A stretch of DNA of 64,000 bases from Archilochus colubris (Eukaryota > Chordata > Aves > Apodiformes > Trochilidae). Below, in pieces: positions 1 through 48,179 of the stretch. Position 1 is the stretch's first letter, and every line of letters starts with the position of its first letter. The position numbers and the translations under genes are program-made. The stretch lies in NCBI GenBank assembly GCA_023079485.1, contig CM041115.1, positions 39,876,305 through 39,940,304 on the forward strand. Direction: 5' to 3'. The notes under the pieces were generated by a model. The model was not told where the DNA came from and did no database searches. It saw nothing but the letters and a program-made list of their open reading frames with translations.

Positions 1-829
1 TCTAGTTTTTTGCCTCGAAAACAGAATTCACCCAACAACCAACAGGTGCAGTGAAAAAAAATCTCAAATGACATCCACATCATTCTGTAGTTTTTAAACT
101 TTCAGAAATTACAATTAAGCCACTTAGGAAAAAACAATCTGAATTTTTATTTCTGGGAACACTGATTTTCAATATGCAACATTCCTCCGTTAAAACACAC
201 ATCAATAGCTAGCTTATTAGTACAGAAATAGATGCATTCCAAAAGCATGCTATTTCAGTTATGGGGGGAAAAAAAGCACTTAAGTGGCAGAAGAAAAAAA
301 AAAAAGTATTCAAGCGGCTTGCAATGGCTTATAGGAGCCTGCTAAATGAGTGAAGGAGAACAAGAAATGTTTGCTTAAGAAGTTAATACATTTGATAGTT
401 GTTACCTACAAAGCTTCCATATTCTCCTCATGAACCTCTAAATACCCTCTAAACTGATTTAGATTGAGTACTAGGAAGAAATTATTGACTGTGGTGGTGG
501 TGAGACTGGCTGAGGTTGCCCAAAGCAGCTGTGAATGGCCTTCCCTGGGGTGCCCAAGGCCAGGATGGATGTGGCTTTGAGCAACCTCGCTTGGTGCAAG
601 GCTTCCCTACCCACACAGTGTGGCTGAAAATAGGGGAACTTTGCAGGTCCAGCCGGAACTGTCCGACGATATTCAAAGCAAACCCAACCACGGGCTCCAG
701 ATGCACCACTTTAAAACACAGAAACCCAGGCACAACTAAGAGAACTGCACTGGGACCTCTAAAAACTCACCAGCAACTGCTTCAGATGGAAGAATCACTA
801 GATTTGCATTAGCAGAGACCTAACATTTT
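1..829. other. Left-edge noncoding DNA with a CR1 remnant
   Basis: AT-rich sequence without coding signal. From about 490 to 640 it contains a plus-strand CR1-like remnant: a GGATGTGGCTTTGAGCAACCTC block typical of the CR1 3' region, heavily diverged. Nothing else was recognised. Confidence 0.55.
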
Positions 830-1970
830 ACGCAAGCTCCGAGCCGCAGCCCCCAAGGCCGCCGATTCCAGGCTGGCCCCCGGGACGCCGCCGGCAGAGG
901 CGGAGCGGCCGCAGCAGTGCCCGGCGGGGGGTACCTGGCAGGCCGAGGCGGGGCGCGGCGAAGCGTCGGGATGGGGGTAGCGGGGGTCGGGGCTTCCGCG
1001 ACGCCTCCGCGCAGCTGCGGGGAGCAGCCAAAAGCCTCCAGAAAGCGGTACGAAGCTCCGCCGCCACGACCGTGCGCTACGTCTACCGAGCAGCACTAAG
1101 GCAGGCGGGCCCCGGAGGCACCAGAGGTGGCCGAAGGCACTGCCGAATCGTGCGTGAGGCTGCCGCGCCGCTGCCCGCGGGACGAGCGGATCCCGCCGCC
1201 GCGCCGTCCCCTCCCGCCACCGTTGCTATGGCCCGGGGGAAAGGACGCGGCCCTGCCACGCCCCGCCGTGCGCGGGACCTTCCCCGCGGCCACTTCCGGG
1301 TGCGGCGGCGGCGGGAAGGCAACGCGGGGCCGAGTTGGGTGGCGGGCGCGTCGACGCGCATGCGCGGGACTGGGCGGGAAGAGAGGAGGGGAGGGGAGTC
1401 GGGGTGCGGAGGTCTCCTGCAGGCGGCCCTCGGGGTACTGGGGGTCCTCGCTTCTCTTCTTCCCGGAGGGCCGAGCTTGGGGGCCCGTCGGCCGGCATTC
1501 TGCACTCGGCTAGCCCGCCTTCGGCCTGCCCGCCGGTGCTGGTTTCACTCCTCTGGGGAGCGAAGGCGCCATAGCCCTTGTAGCTCCCCTGTAGCGGGGG
1601 CACTGCTGGGGAGACCTGGCCAAGGGTCTCGCCGCTCCCGCAGTTTCTGCCGCCCTCCTTCCCTCCCTCTCTCACTCCTCGACCAGCTTAGGAGCTGCTG
1701 CAGAGCACCCGAGACCCTCAATAGCAAACTCGTTTGTGAGTTCTCTCCGGAAGAGGCAGCGCAAGTCTCCAGGCAGCAGCGGGTGCTCCCCGCCAGGCCG
1801 CGGCACCCCGGGCTGGGCAGTGCGGCTCCCAGCGTCACCGCTGTGAGCATCGGCATCGGGCGGCTACGAGCAGCGCCGGTGGCATCCCCAAACACCTCTC
1901 TTGGCGGGCAGGAGAGCGGCTGTACCCGCCTTGACAGAGCTGCTGGCCTCTGGGCATGTTTGCAGCTGTG
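830..1970. promoter_or_regulatory. Isolated CpG island, likely promoter of an upstream or divergent gene
   Basis: CpG-dense, GC-rich DNA with sharp edges against AT-rich flanks. It includes an ETS-like CACTTCCGG near 1289 and GC-box-like runs. On the minus strand a good donor (CTGCCAG/GTACCC, exon ending at 935) could close a noncoding first exon. In human the gene beyond the PSIP1 5' side, as I recall, is CCDC171, transcribed away from PSIP1; this island could be its promoter, but no CCDC171 coding sequence is visible here. A 401-codon plus-strand frame crosses the island, but it looks like a GC-rich chance frame. Confidence 0.6.
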
Positions 1971-4624
1971 CAACGACAGACGTGTTTTAGGGACACTTAG
2001 AAAATATGATAGGGAACATGTGTATAGAAAATTAAAACGATCAGCTAGCCTGAAGACTGAGACTTGTGTGGCCTCAAATAGGGGGTGGCACCCTGTTCAC
2101 CCTGGTTTTCATGAAAAGCACGTCGTGATTTTGAAAGATGATGGGACAAAGTCACTACACAGTGTCAATGGCAGAGACAAGGTAACAAAGTTACTACTCC
2201 CCTCTTTCTCACTGCACAAGTGGGAAGGTTCCTGTGAAACCATCTACTCAACCAAGAGACTCAAGCCTCAGAGATAAGCGTACACGATGTCAGAAAGCAA
2301 CAGCCAGGCTGACTAAAACCTACCCTACAAGATGCTGGAAGTGGCCAAGGTATTCTGGAAAGTGTGTCACAGGCTGAAGGGAACTGAAACAATTTTGTGT
2401 TAGCATGGTCAATAACTACCATTTATATTATCACAAATATATAGATGTCAGTAATTGGACAAGTGATTTGAAAGGTGTTTTTTAATCATATTCCTCTGCT
2501 ATTGATATGTGGTCTGGATTTCCACGGTCTATGAGAAATATTTGTCCTCCCACATGTCTCTTAGAAGAGCATTGGTCTGCACCTGAAGAAGAAAAATTTA
2601 TTGATATGTCCATAGATTGACAAATGATCTAGGAAAATATAATCCACAACCTGGTTAAGATCAGAAAATATACAGTCCAAAAATTACAGTATAATGATAG
2701 CGCACAGAATGTGTGCATTTTGAAACAGAGCAAGAATATCTTCCATGGAAAACTCTGTTAACCTTGTCTGCTGAAGAGATTACATAATCTGGCTTGCAAT
2801 CAAAACTGATCCCAAGCAATAGCGTAGTGGTGACACATTAAGAATATATATAAGACTCCAGCAAGCTTACACAACACCTTCAGTTGTGTAAGGCGCTGTT
2901 GTTCCTCAGCATTGGGTATGCAGCACCCATCAGTCTGACGGGCTGCGTATAGAGTACTGCAGCTCATGTCAGTACTATGTTCTTATCACTAAGGGGAGCT
3001 GTGCTACATCTGGTAACCCCCTCTCCTGCTTTGTGTGACTGGTTAATTCGGATGCAACGACCGGAAATATGCAGAATGAAGTCTTAGCCTTTCTTTAATT
3101 CAAACTTTTTAAACTGAAGGCCTCAGACTTTATAACATTAAAAAAATATAAACTGGAAAACGCTATTAACAATTTAAATAAACTATAGTTTATCTTTATT
3201 TATATATAAAAATGTTTATAAAACCACATAAAAATCATTGGGCTTTTTTATCTAGTTTTGTCTAGAATTCCCCAATAGGTTCAAAATTACAATAAGAATA
3301 GCTATTTATGTAGTTAAAATCACTTTATATTAACCACAGAGCTGTGATTGGTTTTAACTCAGGAAAACACTCATATTGAATTCAGAGTACAGCTAGCTGC
3401 TTTGGATTACAAGTTAGCATGACTGAGTTTGTGACTGCAAGTACTGCTATAGCACATAAGTGTCCTATCTCTTAATTTCTTGTTTGTGACCTGATCTGCA
3501 TAATTGGCTTTTAGCTGTATTTTTGCTACTTCTGTGTCATGCAGTTACTTTAAAAACTTTGTGCTAAATCAAACAAGTTTTTCACCCAGATCCACCAAAA
3601 ACTGAAGATATCATTATGCTGTAGTTCTTTTAGTAACAGTATGGATTTTTTTTTTCTATCAAACATACAATAGTGAACAAGGCTTCCTCGCTGCTGTTGT
3701 TTAATGATTGGTCCAAAAGTGAAGGTGATGCAAAATGACCCTGGATAGTAAAGAAATACAAATTATTGGATAGTATGGAAGGAATAATAGAGATTTAACA
3801 GCATGTCTGCAAGTTCTGATAGGTTTTGGCACCATGATAGCTTACCAGGCACTGAATCAATAAGATGAGTGTATTGGCCCAAAGTAACACATGTATCATT
3901 TTTTATCTTAAAATTACTTCAGGCAGAATATTGCTGCTGCATGCACGTAGGTCAACAAACACCTTCCTTCTGCACTGAAAAATACATCTCATATATTCAC
4001 TGTGTTAGGCATTTCTTTGCAATTCAAGGAAAGTTTGGGTCTAACATTTGTTCTACATACATTCAGGATTTATGGGTTGTTTTATTTAGAAAGGTGGAAA
4101 CAAATCAGAGCTCATATCACATGTGGAATTCAGTGTTAACCTATTTCTTATTTTTCAGAAAGATTTGATGATGATGTGTTTATAAACAGTGTCTCATGTT
4201 CAGAAAAAAGAAGAGGAAAACATGGTACTTTAGCATGGGTCTGGCCTTGGCAGAGCAATCAGCAACTGCTTCACTTGCACATAGGATACCAGAATGCTTC
4301 TTTTCAAAGCCCCCTAACCCACACCTGCAGGAAGTCAGTTGGAACATCTGTTTAAACAGGCAATCTAATACATACAACTCCTTGCATGAAGAACTGTTTT
4401 TCATCTCTGAATGTCATCTATGTAACTGTGGGAGTAACTATGGGATGTTACTCTCTTTCAAGTACAAGGTCTGGACTGTAAAATGCAGGTTTTTTTTCTT
4501 CTTTCCTTTGTTTATGTACTTGAATAGTTTGTCTTCAATCTTAAATTTACTTAACATCTACTGTCATCTAACATCAGCAGGAGTAACTGATTTTCTAAAG
4601 CCTTTGACAGCAAGCTGCAATGGA
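1971..4624. other. AT-rich noncoding DNA
   Basis: No exon was recognised. A block at about 2840-3010 contains ATATATATAAG followed by a moderately GC-rich stretch and could be the core of an unrecognised LTR, but I cannot name a family. Confidence 0.45.
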
Positions 4625-4800
4625 TTTGCTTTTGGCTGGGATAGCATTAATTTCCTTCCTAGTAGGTGGTACAGTGCTGTGTTTTAGATTTAGTATGAGA
4701 CAAATGCTGATAACTCACTGATGGGTTATTTTAGTTGTTCCAAAGTAATTTTGTAATTTTTGCCTCAAATGTTGAACTTTTCAGTTTCATGCAGAAGAAG
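4625..4800 (+). mobile_element. ERVL-type LTR 5' fragment
   Basis: The stretch beginning GGCTGGGATAGCATTAATTT and continuing with CTTCCTAGTAGGTGGTACAG matches the start of a common bird ERVL LTR as I remember it (GGGATAGAGTTAATTTTCTTC, then TAGCTGGTACAGTGCTGTG). The match decays by about 4800, so only the first part is present. Confidence 0.65.
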
Positions 4801-7339
4801 TGCACACCAGATGATAAGGAGGCTCTATCCAACAGCAGACGCTGCAGCTCAACGATATGTACAGTGGAGACTGTAAGCCTGTGTGGAGACAGAAAAAATC
4901 CAATAACATGTTAGAAGACCTTGGACAAAAACCACTCTGGGACTAAAGAGTTGTGTGAAGAGCACCTGAAGGCAGGTGCATAGATCCCAAGGGGTTAATT
5001 ACCCAATAATTTATTTGTCTGAGGTCCCTCTCTGAAGGTACCCAGCTCGAACTGGTTTTCCCATGTACCATCTGATTAAATTATTTTTTTATACGAGATT
5101 CAGTGCCTAAGACTTTGCTCCTGGAAATCAAGGGTCAACATGAAGGAGAAGGAAGAGCTCAAGAATGAGTGTATGTGTGAGCAAGGAGAAAGGGACACCC
5201 TTCATCTTACTGAAGCTGATGGCTGCCAAGGGACTCTGGTCCTGGCAGTTGAGTCTCAGTTGTGTGTGTGCAGCAACAGGCAGCAGCTTTTCTTTAGCAC
5301 TTACCTTTAAAAAGCACTTACATTAGTGTCTTTTGAACCTTGTCATTGTTATGGATGTCTATAGCCACAGAGGATGGGTATCACTGCTGGCATAGAACAG
5401 TGAGTAATTATGCTTGCAGAGAAGGGCCCCCTTCTCACAAAAGAACATGCCAGGTAAGTATTTAGACAATAATTTAGTGTTTTCTAAATTGACAAGTATT
5501 TAGACCCTCTACTTTTGGATGAAACCGAGTCATCATAAGTTGCTTCTTCAATTAAGAACTAAAATCTTTTCAGCTGCTCTTCACTTATTTTAACTCAAGG
5601 CGCAAGGCTTCTAATTTATGAGGAATGTCAGATTCCAAACACTGTTTCCAAAGGCTGAGGAAATTAGAATGTCCCCAAGATACTCCAAAAGCATTACTGA
5701 GAAACTAAAATATGAACACCTTTATTCTGTTACAGAAGACGAATGTAACTATATGATTAAACAGAGTAGTGACCTATCTAAAAGAACCCCTGAAGACCGT
5801 CAGCTTCTGCATAACAAAATATTAATATTCATAGTTTTTGCAGTACTCAACACTTTCTTATTTGAGAAAAAAAGAGAAATTTTATGTACTGCTAAACCAG
5901 GAATGATTCTGTGCAGCAAAATGAAGACATAGCTTTGGCAACATAGGTACAACTAGTAGCACAATCAAACTCATATCTTCCTCTGTCCATTATAGCTGTA
6001 CAGTCTACCTTGGCCTTAATTTTAAAATAACTTATGCCCCAAGTGGCCATTCATTTGTGAGTTTTCTCCCTGTCTAATTTGTTGATGATCTTCTGTTTTC
6101 TGGTGGGTTCTTGTCTAACTTCGTAGAAATCTGCTGTTTATGTCAGGGACATGAACTTCACTGCCTCCAAGGAAAGCAACCAAATTTGACTGGTTGAAGC
6201 AACTGGAAAGCTGCAGTTTCTTTCTGCTTGATGTGGATGGGGTGAGGCTTTACAGTTAACTTTTATAAATTAATATATTACATTTGAGGAGAAGCAAGCC
6301 TAGAACAAAACCAAGCTTGCTCTCTGGCAGCTGAAGTGGGTGTTTTGGGCCTGAGTTGAGTTTCAGCATCAAAACCAAGAGCAGTAAGATGATTCTTCTC
6401 ACAAGGTCTTATCTTCGTGTGCAAGAAGCAGGAGGGGCAACTGGAAAATATTTTATTGTAAAACTTCATTATCAGGCTACCATCTGATTAGTCTCTGCCC
6501 CTGTGACACAACTTCTGTAAGATGTAACTTTATTGCAGCTACTCCAGTTACCTTTTTTACTAAAGTCCTCAAACTCAGACTAAGTTTAGGGAGGAGGTTT
6601 ATTACAGGCTTGTGCAAAGCCGGGTGCTCTGTGGATTCCCACAAATCAAGCACACCTTCCTTGTAATACAGGGGTTCTTTCATATATCAAAAATGCAAGT
6701 GTATCTTACCTCCCAAGTACACTGATATTATTGTCTAAATACTTGTCTGGCGTGTTCTTTCATGAGAAGGGGATCCTTCCAGGTAAGCTTAGCTACTCAT
6801 TTTCTGCCAGCAGTGATACCCATCTCCTGTGGCAATCGACACTCATAGCAATATAACCTCAGAAAGCACTCCCTGCTCTTGGTCAAGGCCTGCCTTTTTT
6901 AGCAGATTTTTTGCTGGTTACCACAAAGATCTGGTCCAGTGACTTGAGGGTGTTGCTGTGTGGGTCCATCAGGTATGGCCAAACCCAGAGAGTGAGAGGC
7001 TGGCTGATTTTCAGTGCAGAGGGAGAAGTACTAGAACCAGACCCTAGGGGGAACAGGCAGGCAGGGAGAAAGAAGCTGTTGAGGTAAAAATCTGGATTTG
7101 AGGTTTTGTGTTTGAAGAGAGGTATTTGTGAGGGACACCCAACAAGGAGACCACCTGGGAGGCAGGAACGGGAGGAAGGCACGAGGACCGAAAAGCTGAA
7201 AACTCCGGGAAAGGGAACCCTCTGAAGCGGGCTTGTACGGCGGGAGAAACACAAAGGGACCAGCGCGGAGAAACAGACGCGTCCATCTTACAAACGACAG
7301 TGGTGATAATTAGCTACTTCTGGGCTGTTAATGAGGCGA
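4801..7339. other. Noncoding DNA upstream of the PSIP1 promoter
   Basis: No coding exon or identifiable repeat seen. Short open frames in this stretch lack homology I recognise and lack splice context. Confidence 0.5.
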
Positions 7340-8697
7340 CATTTCGGCTGCGAAGGGCCCCACCGCAAGGCCCCTGACTTGAGTTGGTGAAAAGGACTCT
7401 TGGCCAGCGGTTGAGAGTAAAGCAGCGCACGGCCCCAGGCCAGGCCCGTCACCGGGCTGGACATGGAGGCTGAGGTCGCCTGGCTCCTGAGGGAGCGTGG
7501 GGCGACGCGTGAACCCCTAGAGCGGGAGACGAACCGGACCAGCACACTGCACTCTGGCTGTCTCGTCCCGTCCCACCCCACCCCGCTGCTCCTGCTGATA
7601 CCGAGAACCGCCGGCGGGGCCGCCCCTCTCCCCTTCCTCCTCCTTTACCCCCACCCCCAGCCGCAGCGCGGCTGCCTCCCCGCCCCCGCGGAAGAAGGAA
7701 TGAGCCACTTCCAAGCTGAGGGGAGGGGGGTGGTGGTGATTGAGGCGGTCTTTCTTCCTTCCTCCCTTCCTGCCCAGGTCCGGGCGGGAGTCTGGCTTCT
7801 TATGGTGTCTCCCGTTCTTAGACGTAGAGACGCGAGACGAGCCATCTGTTTTCAATAGGTTTCTACGCTGCTTTCCCCCCGACACCCCTTCCCGCCTCCC
7901 CCCCCGCTGCGCGGTTGCGGAGTGCGGATTGGTACGGCCCCGCCTGGCGGGAGGAGGGAGCGCGGCCGTCTCTACCGCGGCGTCTGGTGCTGGTGCTGCA
8001 GGCAGAGGTGGGCTGCGTGGCGAGGGACTGCGGGGCGCTGCGGAGCGGGGGGCTGCGGTGGGTAGCGAGACGCCAGACCCCCGCGGCTGAGGCGGCGGGC
8101 GCGCGGGCGGGAGGGAGGGAATTGGAGAGAGAGGGATGGCGGGCGGGCGGGAGTCCCGCTTCCGCGCCATCGCGCCTTATATAGGGGCGGCGGTGGTGGT
8201 GAGGGGGATTGGTGGGGGGTGGGTGGGAGACGCGGGCGGTGCATCCGTGTGGCGGGAGCCGTGCCGCCTGGGGAAAGGGAAGCTTCGGCCGCGGAGGGGG
8301 AGCAGAGCAGAGTCCTGTATGACCGGGGGCGGGCGGGCATTCCTGGCTGTGTGCGGCCCGGCCCGCCTGGGCACGGTGGCTTCGGTGCCGCGAGCGCGCC
8401 ACGCGTAGGGGCTGTGGCGCGGCCGTTGGGCTTCCGGGGGGAGTTCGGAAGGGTGAGGGGCGGGCGCGGCGACCCCCGGCTGCCGCTCGGGGGCCGCCCG
8501 CCCTAGCCGAGCGCCCTACTGATTGTCCCTTCTTGTGTTTGCCCTTGTCTCCGGTCCCCCGCCCCGGTGTGTTTTTCCTTGCAGCGGGATCCCGCGCGTC
8601 CGTTCGGGAGCGCCTCGGTGTCGGGGGCTGGAGGTGCAGACCCCTCCCTTCTATTCATTTCGCCTGGCGGCAACAGGCGTCACATCGGTGAGAAAAC

Positions 8698-8700
<3 letters not shown>
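7340..8700 (+). promoter_or_regulatory. PSIP1: PSIP1 CpG-island promoter
   Basis: GC- and CpG-dense DNA runs from about 7.3 kb to about 9.0 kb and ends around the first coding exon, as expected for a ubiquitously expressed vertebrate gene. A TATATA hexamer at 8178-8183 lies in a CArG-like context, and inverted CCAAT boxes (ATTGG) occur at 7928-7932 and 8208-8212. The transcription start is not visible directly; one about 30 bases after the TATA motif, near 8210, is an inference. CpG-island promoters often have dispersed starts, so earlier starts are equally possible. Confidence 0.75.
8210..8452 (+). other. PSIP1: Possible PSIP1 noncoding first exon
   Basis: Human PSIP1 has a noncoding first exon, and here coding exon 2 is preceded by a clear acceptor (pyrimidine tract ending CAG at 8582-8584). 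The best donor upstream is GTGAGG at 8453, preceded by CGGAAGG. This would give a 5' UTR exon ending at 8452 and a very short intron of about 132 bases. The 5' end is a guess from the TATA-like motif. Other donors in the CpG island cannot be excluded. Confidence 0.35.
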
Positions 8701-43664
<34,964 letters not shown>

Positions 43665-45500
43665 CATCACCGGAGGCTTTTTTAAAAGTACAAATTAAAA
43701 GAGAATTGTTACGTTTTGCATTTGAAATCTATAGACTGCTGAAAGTTTTAAATAATTTTATAAGCATAGTATTTTAAAGTTAAATTTTGTGGAATAAGAG
43801 CCCCTTTAATCTTGGTTTAAAAGTATTTAAACACTTTTGCCAATAGTTTGTCCAGTATTAACAGGTAGCACATTTCAAAATATTAAAATTACAGTTAGAA
43901 AGCAAAATACTTACATGTTACAGGTTTTAGAGCTGTAGTATATTTTTACCTGACTACTGTATGTTTGCCTAGCTAATAGCAGGAAAAAGTGTAAATACTT
44001 TTAACTGCCCAGTTGCTTCATTTGTATAAAACCTTCTCTGTTCCTATGATACTGACCTCTGTTTGTGCATAGGTTTTCAACTCTTGTTGGGGATGTCTTT
44101 TCACTGTATTTTGTAGGAGTTGAAAACTGCATTTTTATAGCTGTTATAATGTTAATGTACGAGTATACTTAACTTTTTTTAAACAAGGTTCTGTTCTTGC
44201 AAGACTCATTGTGCCAATTTGCAATGTGACTACAGTATGCTTTTGGTATAATAAGTATACTAGAAAGAAATGTGGTGTTTTCACATCAACAATCTGTTGA
44301 TGCACCTGTGGGAAAACACTGGCTTTAACAACTGCAGAATTAAAGAACTCAAACTGTTAATGAGAGCCTTGTTCTTAATATGAACTTGTATAGATGAAAA
44401 CATAGCTAGTTAGAACAAATGTTTGTTTTTTTCGTATTATTTTGATTTTACTGCCTTTGCATTAACATGGGGATTTCTAACACGAAATTTAATAGAAATG
44501 CTGGTGAAGTTCTTGTAACAAATTCTTAGTCATGAAAGGGAAACAGGTAACAGGGAAACAGGGAGACTCTGAAGAGTCTCCAGGGACACAAACTTTGCCT
44601 AACATCACAACCAAGAACAACTTGGGTATGACCAGAAAATGGTATTTGACAGAGGCCAGCCAGGTTAGAAACTAAGAGTTTAATAGTCCTGAGAATCTTG
44701 TTATGGGGATATCAGGGAAGGTGACAGTGTTACAGGTGTAGGACTTGTCACCTTCTGTTGCGTTACCTTCAAGGCAGAACAAGAGAAAAATGTTTACAGC
44801 CTGGAGGAGACCAGTGCTTCTGAATGTTTAACTTGTTTAGAGTATTAGAGTATTAGAATCTTAGAATATGCTGCATGTTTTTTAAAGACATCTATACTAT
44901 ATTGAGTACTTCTAAGTTTTATAGGTGCATTTTTTTTTCCCATTCATTATTGCTCTGCTCTCATGTATGTCAATGGATATGTAAAAATCCTAACAAAAAA
45001 ACATGATTTGTGCATATTAACAAAATGGAACTATTGCCAGTGTGCCTTCCAGCCAGAAGTTGCCAGCAACCTAAAACTTTGTATTTCTCTCTGAAGAGTG
45101 CCTGGGGGAAGGCCTCCACATCACTGTCCAAAGAAGCACTCTGAGAAAAGGCTTTCCTACACAAAACAGAGGAGCACTCAGTTAGAGCAGCACTTTGTAG
45201 TAACACACTGGCTGCCTTTGGAAATTAAAGTACCAAGCTCTGGGTGCTTGGGTAGGTTAATGGTGAAATACTGAGGCCTATAATTACAAGGCAGAATCCA
45301 CTGAGGTGATTACTGGACATTAAAACTCAGTGTGGAAAGGAGTTTTATTTCACAGTGATAAAGCTGATATTTTGAATACAGCAATCCTCACACACTGGCA
45401 AAACCATGGCAAGTAGTTACTAAATGCTAAAATTGCTTGCAGAGCTTTTCATGTGCATATTGAGTATGTAATTGTGTAATAAACTAGAAAGTGTTTGTAT
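43665..45500 (+). other. PSIP1: PSIP1 3' UTR (probable extent)
   Basis: AT-rich DNA without open frames follows the stop codon. Candidate polyadenylation signals are ATTAAA at 44339-44344 and AATAAA at 45478-45483; the second is followed within 30 bases by a GT-rich stretch (GTGTTTGTAT), so it is the better distal site. A further AATAAA lies at 45882-45887. The true end, and whether both sites are used, cannot be told from sequence. Confidence 0.55.
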
Positions 45501-48175
45501 ACCAAGACTGAATAGCTTTAAGATCTTGGAGACAGTACCTCATGTTAAACCTGGAAGATTAATAGCCATGGCAGCTCCCAGTATGAACTGTCCTTGGCAG
45601 ATGGCCATGATGTTTGGCCTCCACAGATCTTGAGTTTTGGCAACCTGTCTGTAGTGTTTCACAACAGAGTGCTGTTGAGGGAGAGGCTGATTTGGCCACA
45701 CAGCTGGACCATCTGGCAGCAGCCTCCTCACTCGGCTCCAAGTACAGGTAGTTACAGTGGCTGTACATTGAATTTTGCATATTTCTGCATACAGCTAGTC
45801 ACAAGGTGTAGTTTATTGCCTTAGGAAACTAAAACAGGTTCCCCTTTCATCCTCAGAAGTGTTCTGTAAAAGTGTTAACTCAATAAACTAATTCTCACAT
45901 AGGTACTTGCCAATCTTGACCATTCCTTTATATCAAAACCCCTTTCACCAAAAAAAGAGGTAAACTGTATTGGACAAGTATGCTAAATCCACCTTCTTTG
46001 TTGACAAGATAACTCAGATCTGTCTGTCACGACTGTTTGGGAGATAATGTGTTAGCCTTGCCACTACTTCAAAGGATTAATTGAGTTGGATGCAGAAGCT
46101 CCTGCTGCAAGTCACAAAATCATGCTTTATCCATTCAGCTGCTTGGGCTTTCACTGTTGGAATTTGTTGCCTTTTTACAAAAAGAAACCTAAAATGCACA
46201 GAATCCCACTGTAGAAGTTGTCATCTCACCTTCCAAGATACCTTAGTGTCCATGAGCTCTGTCTCTTGGATGATACAAATAAAAGTTTGGGGAGCTGAGA
46301 ACTGACCAAGCAGTCAAACTCAGGTTTTCTAAGGGAACAGATCACAGTTAATGCCCATTAATTTAAAGCAGTGTTAGTTTTGCCAGGAGCATCCCTACCT
46401 CAAGAATTGAGTTTACTACAGCTCAGAGTGTTGTGCAGTCCTGTTGAGCTGCTTATCATTCCAAGTGGAGCAGGGGCTGCTGTGATGATGTTAAAGTTGC
46501 CCATTAAAAAGGTTAATGTTAAATGATGTTAAAGTTGCCCAGTTACTTTCCAGTTACTGGAAAGTAACGCTGTCTACGTGAGCCACCTTTTGCTTTGGAA
46601 CTTTACGCCAACAGTAAAATCAGGGGAACCTCTCCCTCAACACAAGAAACAGCTCTCTGCTCTGCTATCTTGTCAGCAGTGCAAAAACTTTCATTAGGGA
46701 GAGAATCTCCAAGACCTTTTGGGAGGCTGAAACAGTGTTATAAATCCACTAACCGTTTAGAAAAGATCAAGTCAAGGAGTTCACAACAGATTCCTTTTCA
46801 GATTCAGCAGATTCTGCTACAGTTTTTAGTACGTAGCCTTTCAGCTTCCTCTGTAACTACAGACACAAGTCTTGCCAGCAGGAGAGACCTTAAATTTTTT
46901 CTTAAATAAAACTCATCTCAAAGTGCCAAACCCTTACATCCAATTTATTATAAGATATTTATAAGAAAAAAAAACCCTGCTGATTGTCTTACTTTAAATA
47001 AATAAAATCTGGATGAAGATCCAGTCATAAATACCAAAACCAGACAACCATTAGTAACAAAATTCTTTTCTCATTTTTTCATCAAGAAGTAATGAACCTA
47101 CTTGGAAGTTCTCATCACTGAAACACTGGGAGCATTTAACAAGGAGCCAGAACACAATTATCCAGCTGATGTCATAGAAATTTAACTGCAGATGTGCAGC
47201 TGGATGCACTGCTGGGTATCTCTCAGAGGACTCACTCAGAAAGACACATTACATCAAGACACGACCCGGCAGTCATATGGCAGCTTTGTAGAAAGTAATG
47301 GATCTTTAAATACTAGGATTTAATGTAGCCTCTTGGTTCCACTTGTGTCTAAAGCTGAATCATTCAATACGATATAGGACCAGAACACAGAGCAGCTTCC
47401 GAGTTCTGTTTTGTGGTTAAGCTCAGGACCCACTCAGCTCCCAACCCTGACTGTGATCAGCTTTCCTTTGCCTTACTGGAAGTACGGCACTGGCCTGAGC
47501 AAAATTTCTTGATCTGCTTTAGGGACAGCAATTTTGAAATAGATTTGACCGTAACTTTTTACTGGAAATAAGGTAGATAGGTTGGGTGAAAGACAGCATA
47601 CCAAGGTACATTTAGTTTAATGAAACAGTAAATTAACATTTTGGTCACTGTCTTCTCCCTACTGCTAAAGGAAGAAAGAAACTAAAATACAAAACCCTCA
47701 GTAAAAATCTGGATTACCACTTTAGGATTCAGCATAAGAAGCTAATAAGCAAGCAAACAATATCCTTAGCTGTAGTCCCAGCTGTCTACATTGTCTCAGC
47801 CCAAGTACTGAACAGGATTGGGAAATCTGCATTACCAGGAGAAAGCTCAAAGAATGAAGCTGAGGAATGATGCTGGTGGTGACAGCTGCAGTGGGCACAG
47901 CTCTTCCTCTCCTCCAGATTCCTGAAGGGTAAGAGAACTATTGCCACCTCCTCTTACAGGTGCTTGGTCCTCATCTGTTTTCAAAGTATACAGCACAACA
48001 CCTGGCTCACTTAGACCATTTAAAAAAAATAGCACAGATGACCTACCTTAAACATGACCAGAAACACACACAAGTGAGGAATGGAATCTGGCTTTAGACA
48101 CTTCTGCTTCGAGTCATCTAAGATGAAGCACTCACAGAATCTGCAGCCACAGGACTAAGCTGGGTGGAAGTGCTG
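45501..48175. other. Intergenic interval between convergent genes
   Basis: No exon or RNA gene was recognised between the probable PSIP1 end and the CR1 fragment at 48.18 kb. The DNA is AT-rich and without long frames. Additional plus-strand AATAAA hexamers at 45882 and in 46.2-46.9 kb could serve extended PSIP1 transcripts. Confidence 0.6.
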
Positions 48176-48179
48176 CTCT

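Noticed and set aside
1072..2277. 401-codon plus-strand open frame
   Set aside because: It crosses a CpG island where stops are rare, has Arg/Ala/Pro/Gly-biased composition typical of GC-rich chance frames, and shows no domain or splice structure that I recognise. Kept only as a check item.
4196..4687. 163-codon plus-strand frame upstream of PSIP1
   Set aside because: No homology recognised, no splice context, and its end runs into an LTR fragment.
7517..8170. 217-codon minus-strand frame in the PSIP1 promoter island
   Set aside because: A GC-rich chance frame over promoter DNA, with Pro/Arg/Ser-rich composition and several overlapping frames on both strands.
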